Shown one piece after another: positions 39,781 through 47,356 of a stretch of 64,000 nucleotides of DNA (position 1 is its first letter; the number at the start of each line of letters is the position of its first letter). The stretch lies in NCBI RefSeq assembly GCF_024519455.1, contig NZ_JALJRY010000003.1:383675-447674 (forward strand), written 5' to 3'. The notes beneath the pieces were generated by a model. It had not been told where the DNA came from. It ran no database searches and saw only the letters and a list, made by a program, of their open reading frames with translations. The translations under genes and the position numbers were made by a program. Origin of the DNA: Streptomyces sp. STR69. Its GTDB lineage: Bacteria; Actinomycetota; Actinomycetes; Streptomycetales; Streptomycetaceae.

Positions 39781-41412
39781 CTAGCTCGCGGTGACGGACA
39801 GCTTGTGGTGGAACACGTTGCCCGGGTCCCAAGTGGCCTTTACCTGGCGCAACTTGGCGAGGTTGCCCTTGAAGTAGAGGGTCTGCCAGGGCACGCCGGA
39901 GGTGTTCCAGGCCGGGTCGGTGAGGTCGGTGTCGGGGTAGTTGATGTACGAGCCGTCGTTGGTGGCGTTCGGCACGGGCACCCCGCCGGTGTCCGCGTAC
40001 AGGTCGCGGTACAGGGCGCGCATCCAGGCCACGTGCCGGTCGTCCTGCGTCGGATCGGGCCAGTACGTCGTGAAGTTGGCCTTGAGGATCGAGTCCCGCT
40101 GGGCCAGCGCGGTGGCGGTGGGCGACACGGTGTTGACCTTGCCGCCGTAGGAGTAGAGCAGGATGCCGGCGTGCCCGTCGTAGGCGGCGTCGGACAGGTA
40201 ACCGTAGAGAGTCTTGGCCTGTTCGGCGGACCAGCCCTGGCGCAGATAGGCGCCCTTCGACTTCGTGCGGTTGTAGAGGCCCGTGTCGTAGGGGTCCTTG
40301 AGAGTCGTCTTCAGCCAGGGCCAGGAGGAGCGGGCGTCGGTGTACGGGACTCCGATGCCGTTGGTCACGGCGGAGACGTAGGCGTCGAGGAGGGCCGAGG
40401 CGTCCGAACGGGTGCCGTCCATCTGGGTGTTGAGGACCAGGCTGCCCTGGATCCGGTTGTAGAGGATCAGGATGCTGTGGAGGCTGTCGTAGGAGGAACC
40501 GGCGACGCTGTTGCGGGCGTGCCAGGTGCCGTGGTTGGCGATCAGCGCGGTGAAGGCGGCCTCCGTCAGGTCGCTCCACTTGATGGCGACCGTCGACTTC
40601 AGGAGTGTCTTGGGCGGTCTGGGCAGGAGGGTGGAGGGGGCGGTGCCGGTGGCGTCCGGGGTGCGGAACCAGTAGCGGGTGACGATGCCGAAGGTGCCTC
40701 CGCCGCCACCCGTGTGAGCCCACCACAGGTCGCGGTGCGGGTCGTCGGCCTCGCGGGTGGCGACGACTGCGCGTGCGGTGCCGGAGGCGTCGACCACGAC
40801 GACCTCCACGGCGTACAGGTGGTCGACGACAGCGCCGTACTGACGGCACATCGCGCCGTAGCCGCCGCCGGTGACATGGCCGCCGACGCCGACGGTCGGG
40901 CAGGTGCCGCCGGGCAGGGACACGCCCCACTCCAGGTAGAGGGTGCGGTAGACGTGGCCGAGGGTGGCGCCGCCCTCGACGAGGAAGGCGCGGCGGGCGG
41001 GGTCGTGGCGGACCGCGTCCATCTCCGACATGTCGACGAGGATCCGTACGTCCGGGTCGTCGACGAGTCCGTCGAGGCAGTGCCCGCCGCCGCGCACGCC
41101 GATGCGTTTGCCGGCGTCGACCGCCTCCTGGACGACGGACACCACCTGCGCGGTGGTGTGGACGAGCCGTATCGAGTCGGGTGCGGCGGTGAATCTCGCG
41201 TTGTAGCCGCGGGAGGTGAGATCGAGATAGCGGGGGTCGGCCGCGTTCACGGTGACCGCGGCGGGCGTGGTGGTGTCCGTGACCGTGCTGTCGGCGGCTA
41301 GGGCGCGGGTGGGGACCACGGCCGCGGCGATCCCCGCGGCGGTGGCGGTGCCGAGGAGTCCGCGCCGGGTGAGGCCGGCGGACGGGCGTCGGTCGGGTTG
41401 TGGTGGTGTCAC
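39781..41412 (-). CDS. Tat-exported bicovalent flavoprotein oxidase (BBE/FAD-linked type)
   Basis: The 543-residue enzyme starts at GTG 41412 after AAGGAG. Twin-arginine signal TRRGLLGTATAAG (about 15-27). The FAD-binding PCMH domain holds IGVRGGGHCLDG with His111, and GGTCPTVGVGGHVTGGGYG with Cys171, 60 residues apart; these are the two covalent flavin anchors of berberine-bridge-type oxidases. The C-terminal BBE segment TYLYFKGN-like NLAKLRQVKATWDPGNVFHH is present. It should be an extracytoplasmic O2-using oxidase of alcohols, sugars or late pathway intermediates. Confidence 0.92.
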   Translation of the reverse strand: MTPPQPDRRPSAGLTRRGLLGTATAAGIAAAVVPTRALAADSTVTDTTTPAAVTVNAADPRYLDLTSRGYNARFTAAPDSIRLVHTTAQVVSVVQEAVDAGKRIGVRGGGHCLDGLVDDPDVRILVDMSEMDAVRHDPARRAFLVEGGATLGHVYRTLYLEWGVSLPGGTCPTVGVGGHVTGGGYGAMCRQYGAVVDHLYAVEVVVVDASGTARAVVATREADDPHRDLWWAHTGGGGGTFGIVTRYWFRTPDATGTAPSTLLPRPPKTLLKSTVAIKWSDLTEAAFTALIANHGTWHARNSVAGSSYDSLHSILILYNRIQGSLVLNTQMDGTRSDASALLDAYVSAVTNGIGVPYTDARSSWPWLKTTLKDPYDTGLYNRTKSKGAYLRQGWSAEQAKTLYGYLSDAAYDGHAGILLYSYGGKVNTVSPTATALAQRDSILKANFTTYWPDPTQDDRHVAWMRALYRDLYADTGGVPVPNATNDGSYINYPDTDLTDPAWNTSGVPWQTLYFKGNLAKLRQVKATWDPGNVFHHKLSVTAS

Positions 41413-41465
41413 TGCTGTCTCCTTCGTCTTGTGGTCGCTGGACTTCGTCTTCTGGCGGTTGGACG

Positions 41466-41507
41466 AAAAACTGCCGCCCAGGAGGCCGGGAGCCTTCTGG
41501 GCGGCAG
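41466..41507 (-). terminator. Intrinsic terminator with U-tract after the NTF2-like gene
   Basis: On the minus strand CTGCCGCCCAG (41507-41497) pairs perfectly with CTGGGCGGCAG (41481-41471), followed by TTTTT (41470-41466). This is a textbook rho-independent terminator, rare in such GC-rich DNA. It separates the NTF2-like gene from the flavoenzyme gene downstream. Confidence 0.88.
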
Positions 41508-41521
41508 GAGTTGAGGGGGCG

Positions 41522-41896
41522 TCAGACGACGTCGTGTCCGCTGACCGTGGTCTCCGGGATCTCGTCGCGGACGTCCCAGTGCTCGACGATCAGTCCGCCT
41601 TCGAGCCGGAAGATCTCCACGACCACCGAGCCCCGGTCCGTCGCGGTGGCGCGGAAGTGGGTGTGCACGAAGACCAGGTCACCGGAGCTCGCCGCGCGCT
41701 TGATCTCGAACCGTGCGTCGGGGAGCTGCTTGCGGAAGCCCTCGATGAACTCGACCAGCGGCTTGCGCCCGTCGGGCAGGTTCGGGTTGTGCTGGATGAG
41801 GTCCGCGGCCAGGTACTTGTCGGCCAGGTCGGTCTGCCCCTGGTTCCAGACGGTCTCCAGGTATTCGCTGACGAAGTGCACCTGGTGGCTGCTCAT
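41522..41896 (-). CDS. SnoaL-like NTF2-fold protein
   Basis: The 124-residue protein starts at ATG 41896 after AAGGAG. It has HFVSEYLETVWNQGQTDLAD, AADLIQHNPNLPDGR (the His-Asn-Pro loop of SnoaL-like proteins), and IFRLEGGLIVEHWDVRDEIP at the C-terminus. This is the fourth NTF2-like gene within 7 kb. It follows the MFS gene by 22 bases on the same strand and ends at an intrinsic terminator, so MFS-NTF2 is probably one transcript. Confidence 0.85.
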   Translation of the reverse strand: MSSHQVHFVSEYLETVWNQGQTDLADKYLAADLIQHNPNLPDGRKPLVEFIEGFRKQLPDARFEIKRAASSGDLVFVHTHFRATATDRGSVVVEIFRLEGGLIVEHWDVRDEIPETTVSGHDVV

Positions 41897-41918
41897 GAGT
41901 TCTCCTTGACTGACTGAT

Positions 41919-43115
41919 CTAACTGATGTGTACAGGTGTGGCGGGCTGTTCGGCGGACGCCGCCGCCGAGGCCTGCCGGACGGACAGCACATGGGCCAGC
42001 GCGGCGAGGACGAGGACGCCCAGGGCCGCGGCCGGGATGGGGCCCGCGCCCACGCCCGGCAGCAGGGAGCTGCCGATGAAGCTGCCGAGGCTCATCCCGA
42101 GGTAGAGCGCGGCGGCGTTCAGGGCGAGGATCAACCCCGGTTGCAGGGGCACGAGTTCGACCAGCCGGGCCTGCTGCGGGGCCTGGTAGAGCTGGCTGAA
42201 GAAGGCCCAGAACGCGAAGAACACCAGCCCGGCGTGGGAGTGCGGGGCGACCAGCAACAGGGCGAAGCCGGCCGCGAGTCCGATGACCGCGACGCCCACC
42301 GTGCGGTCGCCGCCGATCCGTTCGGCGATCCTCGGCGCGGAGGCGTTCCCCGCGACGCCGATGACGCCGAAGGCGAGCAGGGTCACCGAGATCAGCCCGG
42401 AGGACGCGTCGAAGCGGTCCTTGAGATAGGCGCCCGCGATGCCGTAGACGGTGAACTGGGCGGCCATGAACAGCAGGGTCGTCGAGACGGTGGCCACGGT
42501 GGCGGGGGTGTGCAGCGCACCACGGTAGGCCCGGACGGTGGGCGGTTCGCCGGCCGGGATCTCGGGGACGAACACGAACACCGTCACGAAGGCGATGGCG
42601 GAGAGCGCGGCCACGCCGAGGAGGGCCGGACGCCAGCCGAGGCTGCCGCCGAGGAAGGACGCCAGCGGCACACCGAGCACGGCGGCGGCCGTCATACCGC
42701 CGAAGACAGTCGCGAGCGCCCGCTGTCTGCGCTCCGCCGGGACGATGAGCGCCCCGGCCGCCGAGGCACCGGGGCCGAAGACGGCCGCGCCCATCGCGGC
42801 GAGGACCCGAGTGACCGTCAGGAAGCCGTAGTTGGGCGCCACGGCGCCGAGCGCGGCGCCGACGGTGAGCAGCCCGATGCCGACGAGGAGGATCCGCTTG
42901 CGGTTCCACCGGCGCAGCAGGATGGGGGCGCTGGGCGCGCAGACGGCGAAGGTCAGCGCGAAGACCGTGACGAGGATGCCCACCGAGGCGGGCTGGACAT
43001 GCAGGTCGTCCCCGATCGGACCGTTCAGGCCGACGACCGCCAGCGAGATCGTCCCCAGGCTGAAGTAGCCGAGTGACAGCGACAGCAAGGCCGGTAAGGC
43101 GTTGCGGGAGGGCAT
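41919..43115 (-). CDS. Major facilitator superfamily exporter
   Basis: The 398-residue protein has twelve hydrophobic helices in two halves, with the MFS loop LLRRWNRKRILLVGIGLLTVG between helices 2 and 3. The drug:H+ antiporter 'AraJ/CmlR-like' plan (LAAMGAAVFGPGASAAGALI as motif C region) suggests efflux. Start ATG 43115 follows GAGGAGG. Codon 7 is TTA (43095-43097), implying bldA-dependent translation. Position beside the oxidoreductase/SnoaL genes suggests that it exports the pathway product. Confidence 0.88.
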   Translation of the reverse strand: MPSRNALPALLSLSLGYFSLGTISLAVVGLNGPIGDDLHVQPASVGILVTVFALTFAVCAPSAPILLRRWNRKRILLVGIGLLTVGAALGAVAPNYGFLTVTRVLAAMGAAVFGPGASAAGALIVPAERRQRALATVFGGMTAAAVLGVPLASFLGGSLGWRPALLGVAALSAIAFVTVFVFVPEIPAGEPPTVRAYRGALHTPATVATVSTTLLFMAAQFTVYGIAGAYLKDRFDASSGLISVTLLAFGVIGVAGNASAPRIAERIGGDRTVGVAVIGLAAGFALLLVAPHSHAGLVFFAFWAFFSQLYQAPQQARLVELVPLQPGLILALNAAALYLGMSLGSFIGSSLLPGVGAGPIPAAALGVLVLAALAHVLSVRQASAAASAEQPATPVHIS

Positions 43116-43236
43116 CACGCCACCTCCTCTTCCGAACGGGAAAGTTGCATACGGCGACCGTAGGAACGCCGGGCGGACCCTCGCGCGCGTCGCGCGGAGG
43201 CCGGCGGTACTGCCCGAGATCCGCCCCCGCACTACG

Positions 43237-44406
43237 TCAGGTCGCGCCGAAGGACCGTGAGCGCAACACCAGCGGCACGCTCCGGCCGGTACTGATCAGC
43301 CAGTGCTCGACGCCGTTGACCAGCAGGAGCAGCAGGGTGGTGAGGGCCAGCACGGCGAGGGCAGGCACGAAGGGTGCCACGACGGCGGCGGCCAGCAGGA
43401 CGAGTCCGCAGTAGAAGCGGGTGGCGGACGCGGCGCCGAACATCCGGCGGCGCGTGTAGCAGAACGTCAGCAGGATCAGGGCGGCGCCGACGGGCAGCAG
43501 TCCGGCGGCGCCGGAGTGCGGGGCCCGCAGCGGGTGGTGGACGGTGCGTACGGCGCCGACGGAGACCAGCAACAGCCCGGCGACCAGGGCGAGATGGCCG
43601 TAGCTGAGGACGTCGCGGACGACGACGGCGGGGGTGGGGTGGGTGCGCAGGGCGTGGGCGACGGCCGAGGCGGCGAGGTGGAAGTAGAGCCACCACAGGG
43701 CGCAGCCGATGAGGAACGCGAGGATGAGGGCGGTCAGGCTGACCGGGTCGAGCGGTCCTTTGGCGACTCCGGCACCGACGGAGAAGATGTTCTCGCCGAG
43801 GGCGATGATGATGAACAGGCCGAACCTTTCCGGGAGATGGTTGACCCCGAAGGCCAGTCGCCGCAGATGGCCGCTGAGCAGCACGGGTGCCACGAGTTCG
43901 GCGACCACCGCGAACGCCCAGCACACCTCGCGCCAGGGGGCGGGGAGGGTGGCGGCGGCGAACAGCACCAGGGCGAAGGCGAGTCCGGCCCGGTAGGGAT
44001 GGATGGTGTAGAGGGCGCACTCTCTGCGGATGGCCTCGCCGATGAGCAGGCGCAGGGCGAGGTAGCTGCCCGCGTACAGCAGGGCCTGTTCGCGGTCGAC
44101 GAGTGCCTGCGGCGCGGCAACTGCCATGCCGTAGACGGCGAGTGCGGTCATCAGGAGGAACACGCGTTGCAGATTGGTCTCGTGGACGGCGTTCATCGCC
44201 ATGACGACGTCCACCCAGGCCCACCAGAGCGGGACGAGCACGAGCAGACACTGTCCGAGGACGGGCCAGGTGGGGTGTCCGGCGAGCAGGTGCGCGATCT
44301 GGCCCACGCCGAACGCGAGGACCAGATCGAAGAAGAGCTCCGCCCAGGTGGCCCGGTCGCGCACCTGAACGGCCGGGACGGTCGTTGTCGCGGTTGCGTC
44401 GGTCAT
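43237..44406 (-). CDS. Low-temperature-requirement A (LtrA) family membrane protein
   Basis: The 389-residue integral membrane protein has about eleven hydrophobic segments. The N-terminal TWAELFFDLVLAFGVGQIAH is the LtrA signature, and ERFGLFIIIALGENIFSVG in the middle is also family-typical. LtrA proteins are widespread in Streptomyces; their role is unclear beyond a cold-growth phenotype in Listeria. It ends about 120 bases upstream of the MFS start and lies on the same strand. Confidence 0.88.
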   Translation of the reverse strand: MTDATATTTVPAVQVRDRATWAELFFDLVLAFGVGQIAHLLAGHPTWPVLGQCLLVLVPLWWAWVDVVMAMNAVHETNLQRVFLLMTALAVYGMAVAAPQALVDREQALLYAGSYLALRLLIGEAIRRECALYTIHPYRAGLAFALVLFAAATLPAPWREVCWAFAVVAELVAPVLLSGHLRRLAFGVNHLPERFGLFIIIALGENIFSVGAGVAKGPLDPVSLTALILAFLIGCALWWLYFHLAASAVAHALRTHPTPAVVVRDVLSYGHLALVAGLLLVSVGAVRTVHHPLRAPHSGAAGLLPVGAALILLTFCYTRRRMFGAASATRFYCGLVLLAAAVVAPFVPALAVLALTTLLLLLVNGVEHWLISTGRSVPLVLRSRSFGAT

Positions 44407-44505
44407 CGTCGTATCGCCGCACGGGCGGGGTCCGGCGGACGGGAAATGTGAGAAACGGCCGCCTACTGCGGCGAGTCGAGCCGCTTGCTGTGGAAACTCC
44501 GGGGC

Positions 44506-45010
44506 CTACGCACCCGCGAGCAACTCCCTTACGGAGAGAGCGACACGAGCGCCCTCTCGGGTGGCGGTGGCCGCGCTCTGCCCGGGGTGCAGCACACCGC
44601 CGGCGGCGAACACACCGGGCCGACGGCGGGGCTCCGGGTACCGGGGTCCAGAACGAGCCCGCCGAACCTGGCGAGTTCGTGGTCGGACACGAAGCCCCCG
44701 GTGAACACGACGGTGACGCGGGCCAGTTGGGCGGTACGGCCGTCCCGGTGGCGGAGGCGGGCGTGGTGGGCGCGGGCGGGTGTCGTCTGCGAGCGGTCGA
44801 ACTCCGTGACCATGGCGACGACTTCGGCCCCGGCGGCCCGCGCGGCGTCGGCTGCCCAGTAGGAGACGTCCTCGGCACCGACCACGACCACCCGGGTGCC
44901 GATCCGCTGCCGGTACAGGTGCACCGACTGCTGCAACTCGCCGGTGGTGTGCGCCCCTTCGGGCCGGGTGCCCGGCACCAGACGGGCGTACGCGGGTCCG
45001 GTGAGCGAAT
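44506..45010 (-). pseudogene. Remnant of an FAD/NAD(P)-dependent oxidoreductase, truncated and frameshifted
   Basis: One reading frame (through about 45010-44640) gives YARLVPGTRPEGAHTTGELQ, RIGTRVVVVGAEDVSYWAAD and VSDHELARFGGLVLDPGTR, the middle of a pyridine-nucleotide flavoprotein. The C-terminal GVFAAGGVLHPGQSAATATR appears in a different frame near 44625-44530, so there is a frameshift at about 44630. The N-terminal FAD-binding half is missing and is replaced at about 45010 by transposase sequence. It cannot make a working enzyme. Confidence 0.75.
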
Positions 45011-45252
45011 GTGTCCAGCAGCTTCGCCCACGTCCCGTCCGTCTCCCAGCGGGCGAAGCGTTCGTAGACGGTCTGCCACGGGCCATGGTGCTCCGGCAGG
45101 TCACGCCACGGTGCTCCGGTCCGCAGCCGCCACAACACACCGTGGATGGCCTGCCGGTGATCCCGCCACGGCCGCCCACGGCCATCAACACCCGGCAGTG
45201 GCGGCGTTATCCGCTCCCACGCCGCATCCGTCACCTCGCCTCGTCCCACCAC
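45011..45252 (-). pseudogene. N-terminal fragment of an IS5-family transposase
   Basis: From ATG 45252 about 80 residues read as the IS5-family ORFA (DUF4096-like) domain: VTDAAWERITPPLPG, RQAIHGVLWRLRTGAPWRDL and PWQTVYERFARWETDG. The frame then runs into the flavoprotein remnant at LLDTF. The DDE catalytic part is absent here, so the element is dead. It probably cut off the 5' end of the oxidoreductase gene when it inserted or was deleted. Confidence 0.75.
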
Positions 45253-45256
45253 GAGA

Positions 45257-45595
45257 TCAATGGTCCGGGCGTGCCCGGTCCGGCACGAACAGACTCAGCC
45301 GGTAGGTGGTCGGCTGTGTCAGTCGTCCGCAGAACGTGTCCATGCGAGCCGCTGACCAGTCGATCTGCTCGTCCGCTGCCCGCAGTAGGCGGAGGTAGGC
45401 ACGCCATGCCGACTCGTCCTGAGTCTCGAAGACCACTTCCCAGCCGCCGGCTTCAGACACGAGACGAGCGGCTACTCGCTGCCTGCCGTCCCGGTGCCTG
45501 GTCTTCTTCTGTCGTGCCACCGGCCCAGCATTGTTGTCCTGCCCAGCCGGAGCAAGGCGAATATGGTTCCACCAATCCGGCGACGCACTGATCAT
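45257..45595 (-). CDS. Hypothetical protein
   Basis: An open frame of up to 112 residues. The region from GTG at about residue 26 (VARQKKTRHRDGRQRVAARL) to the end is basic and then helical (WEVVFETQDESAWRAYLRLL). I do not recognise a family. There is no strong ribosome site for any start. It lies between insertion-sequence fragments, so it may be a passenger, a small resident gene or a remnant. Confidence 0.4.
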   Translation of the reverse strand: MISASPDWWNHIRLAPAGQDNNAGPVARQKKTRHRDGRQRVAARLVSEAGGWEVVFETQDESAWRAYLRLLRAADEQIDWSAARMDTFCGRLTQPTTYRLSLFVPDRARPDH

Positions 45596-45609
45596 TCGTC
45601 AGACAGGAC

Positions 45610-45834
45610 CTAGTCCTGCTGGGCGGCGAACAGTTCCAGGTGTGCGCAGGTGGGGCAACGATAGGCGTCGATCTGCCAGCGCGGTCGGCCCATCCTCTTG
45701 GCATTGCCGAGCGGGCCTCGTTGAAGGGGACCCGCGATCCACCTCGCGAACCCGCGAGCGCCCTGTCCGGAGTCCTCGACGAAGCCCGGCTCCAGCCCCA
45801 CCGCACCGCATTGGGTGCACCGTATGTTGTTCAT
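45610..45834 (-). CDS. Small zinc-ribbon-like protein
   Basis: A 74-residue protein with two Cys-x-x-Cys knuckles: IRCTQCGAVGLEPGF at the N-terminus and YRCPTCAHLELFA at the C-terminus. Together they form a four-cysteine zinc ribbon. The middle (about 25-52) is Arg/Gly-rich. Comparable small zinc-ribbon proteins are common in Streptomyces with no known role. Start ATG 45834; no clear Shine-Dalgarno. Confidence 0.6.
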   Translation of the reverse strand: MNNIRCTQCGAVGLEPGFVEDSGQGARGFARWIAGPLQRGPLGNAKRMGRPRWQIDAYRCPTCAHLELFAAQQD

Positions 45835-45904
45835 CGTGGGAGTGTAGTAAGCAGGTACGGGCGTTGGTCATCGGGACCGGTTCCCGTCGCCCTCGTCCCA
45901 CGTG

Positions 45905-46000
45905 ACGCGCAACCAACGGGCCGGGGCCCGCGCATCGCGCGCCCGGGCATCGAGTCCGACGTGCGGCTCGGCCGACACCGTTGGAAGATCGATGGGCCGA
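45905..46000 (+). pseudogene. C-terminal scrap of an IS5-family transposase
   Basis: The plus strand encodes RIARPGIESDVRLGRHRWKI (from 45931), which matches the end of IS5-type transposases where the catalytic Glu helix begins (normally GRHRWxIERT). Downstream the frame loses similarity. Orientation is opposite to the N-terminal fragment at 45011-45252, so it is from another copy or was inverted. The rest of the 45835-46216 gap holds nothing else I can support except the mscS ribosome site. Confidence 0.55.
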
Positions 46001-46216
46001 TCGTCCGAAAGCCGTGCTCACAGCCCCGCACCGGGTACGAACTCCCCGTCCGGATACGGCAGGATGAGCGGTCGCGCCGGTGCACGGGCCCGTCCCGGCC
46101 GGCGCGAGCGTATTTCCTGCAATGCCCGCAATTCGAGCAGGTGGCAACGTGACGACACTTCACATCCGGCCGTCCGCGGCGCTCTTCGCCGCAGTTTCTT
46201 CTCCCGGAGGTGACCG

Positions 46217-47314
46217 ATGAACCGCACGCCGACCCTGGACGACTTCATGCTGGCCGGAATCGCCCTGGCCTCGGGCCTGTTGGCGGCGTTCCTGCTGCGC
46301 GTACTGCTGCGCTGGCTCGGCAAGCACGCCGACCGCACGCGCTGGAGCGGCGACGACGTGATGGTCGACGCGCTGCGGACCGCGCTGCCGTGGTCGGCGA
46401 TCGCCGGTGGCGCGGCGGTCGCGGGGGCGGTGCTGCCGTTGACGCACACGGTCCAGCACCAGGTCAACCAGAGCCTCAAGGTGCTGGTCATCCTCGCCGT
46501 GACGGTGTCGGCGGCCCGGGTGATAGCCGGCCTGGTCCGGGCGGTCACCAACTCCCGCTCCGGTGTTGCCGGTTCGGCCACGATCTTCGTCAACATCACC
46601 CGGATACTGGTCCTGGCCATCGGCTTCCTGGTGATGCTGCAGACGCTGGGCATCTCGATAGCGCCGATGCTCACCGCCCTGGGCGTGGGTGGTCTCGCCG
46701 TCGCGCTCGCGCTTCAGGACACCCTCGCGAACCTCTTCGCGGGCATCCACATCCTCGCGTCGAAGACCGTGCAGCCCGGCGACTACATCCGGCTGAGCAG
46801 CGGCGAGGAAGGATACGTCGAGGACATCAACTGGCGTCAGACGACGGTCAGGGCGCTCTCCAACAACCTCGTCGTGATACCGAACGGCCAGCTCGCCAAG
46901 ACGAACATGACCAACTTCATGCGTCCTGAGCAGCAGTTGACGATCCTGGTCCAGGTGGGCGTCGGCTACGACAGCGACCTGGAGCATGTCGAGGAGGTGA
47001 CCATGGAGGTCATCGCCGAGGTCATGACCGACATCACCGGCGCGATCCCGGAGCACGAACCGGCCATCCGCTTCCACACGTTCGGCGACTCGCGGATCGG
47101 TTTCACGGTGATCCTCGGCGTGGGCGAGTTCAGCGACCAGTTCCGCATCAAGCACGAGTTCATCAAGCGCCTGCACAAGCGGTATCGGGAGGAGGGCATC
47201 CGCATTCCGGCACCGACACGGACGGTGGCGCTCCAGCAGGGGTCCGTCGCCATACCGCAGCAGCGGGTCCCGGAGGACGAGCCGGGCGAAGTCCCCTCCG
47301 CCCGGCTCGACTGA
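46217..47314 (+). CDS. MscS-family mechanosensitive ion channel
   Basis: The 365-residue protein starts at ATG 46217 after GGAGGTG. Three to four N-terminal helices are followed by the pore-lining TM3 and beta domain: LTALGVGGLAVALALQDTLA, NLFAGIHILASKTVQPGDYI and VEDINWRQTTVRALSNNLVV, with the IPNGQL turn. The C-terminal domain (about 235-325) forms the cytoplasmic vestibule. It should open under membrane tension during hypo-osmotic shock. It stands alone, next to the IS graveyard. Confidence 0.92.
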   Translation: MNRTPTLDDFMLAGIALASGLLAAFLLRVLLRWLGKHADRTRWSGDDVMVDALRTALPWSAIAGGAAVAGAVLPLTHTVQHQVNQSLKVLVILAVTVSAARVIAGLVRAVTNSRSGVAGSATIFVNITRILVLAIGFLVMLQTLGISIAPMLTALGVGGLAVALALQDTLANLFAGIHILASKTVQPGDYIRLSSGEEGYVEDINWRQTTVRALSNNLVVIPNGQLAKTNMTNFMRPEQQLTILVQVGVGYDSDLEHVEEVTMEVIAEVMTDITGAIPEHEPAIRFHTFGDSRIGFTVILGVGEFSDQFRIKHEFIKRLHKRYREEGIRIPAPTRTVALQQGSVAIPQQRVPEDEPGEVPSARLD

Positions 47315-47356
47315 CGGATCAAGTCCGGATCGACCGACCCTGACCGGTCAACTCCC

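Noticed and set aside
45831..46163. A 110-codon minus-strand frame with two CxxC pairs at its start
   Set aside because: Beyond the first 20 residues it has shadow composition, it overlaps the transposase fragment, and no ribosome site is present.
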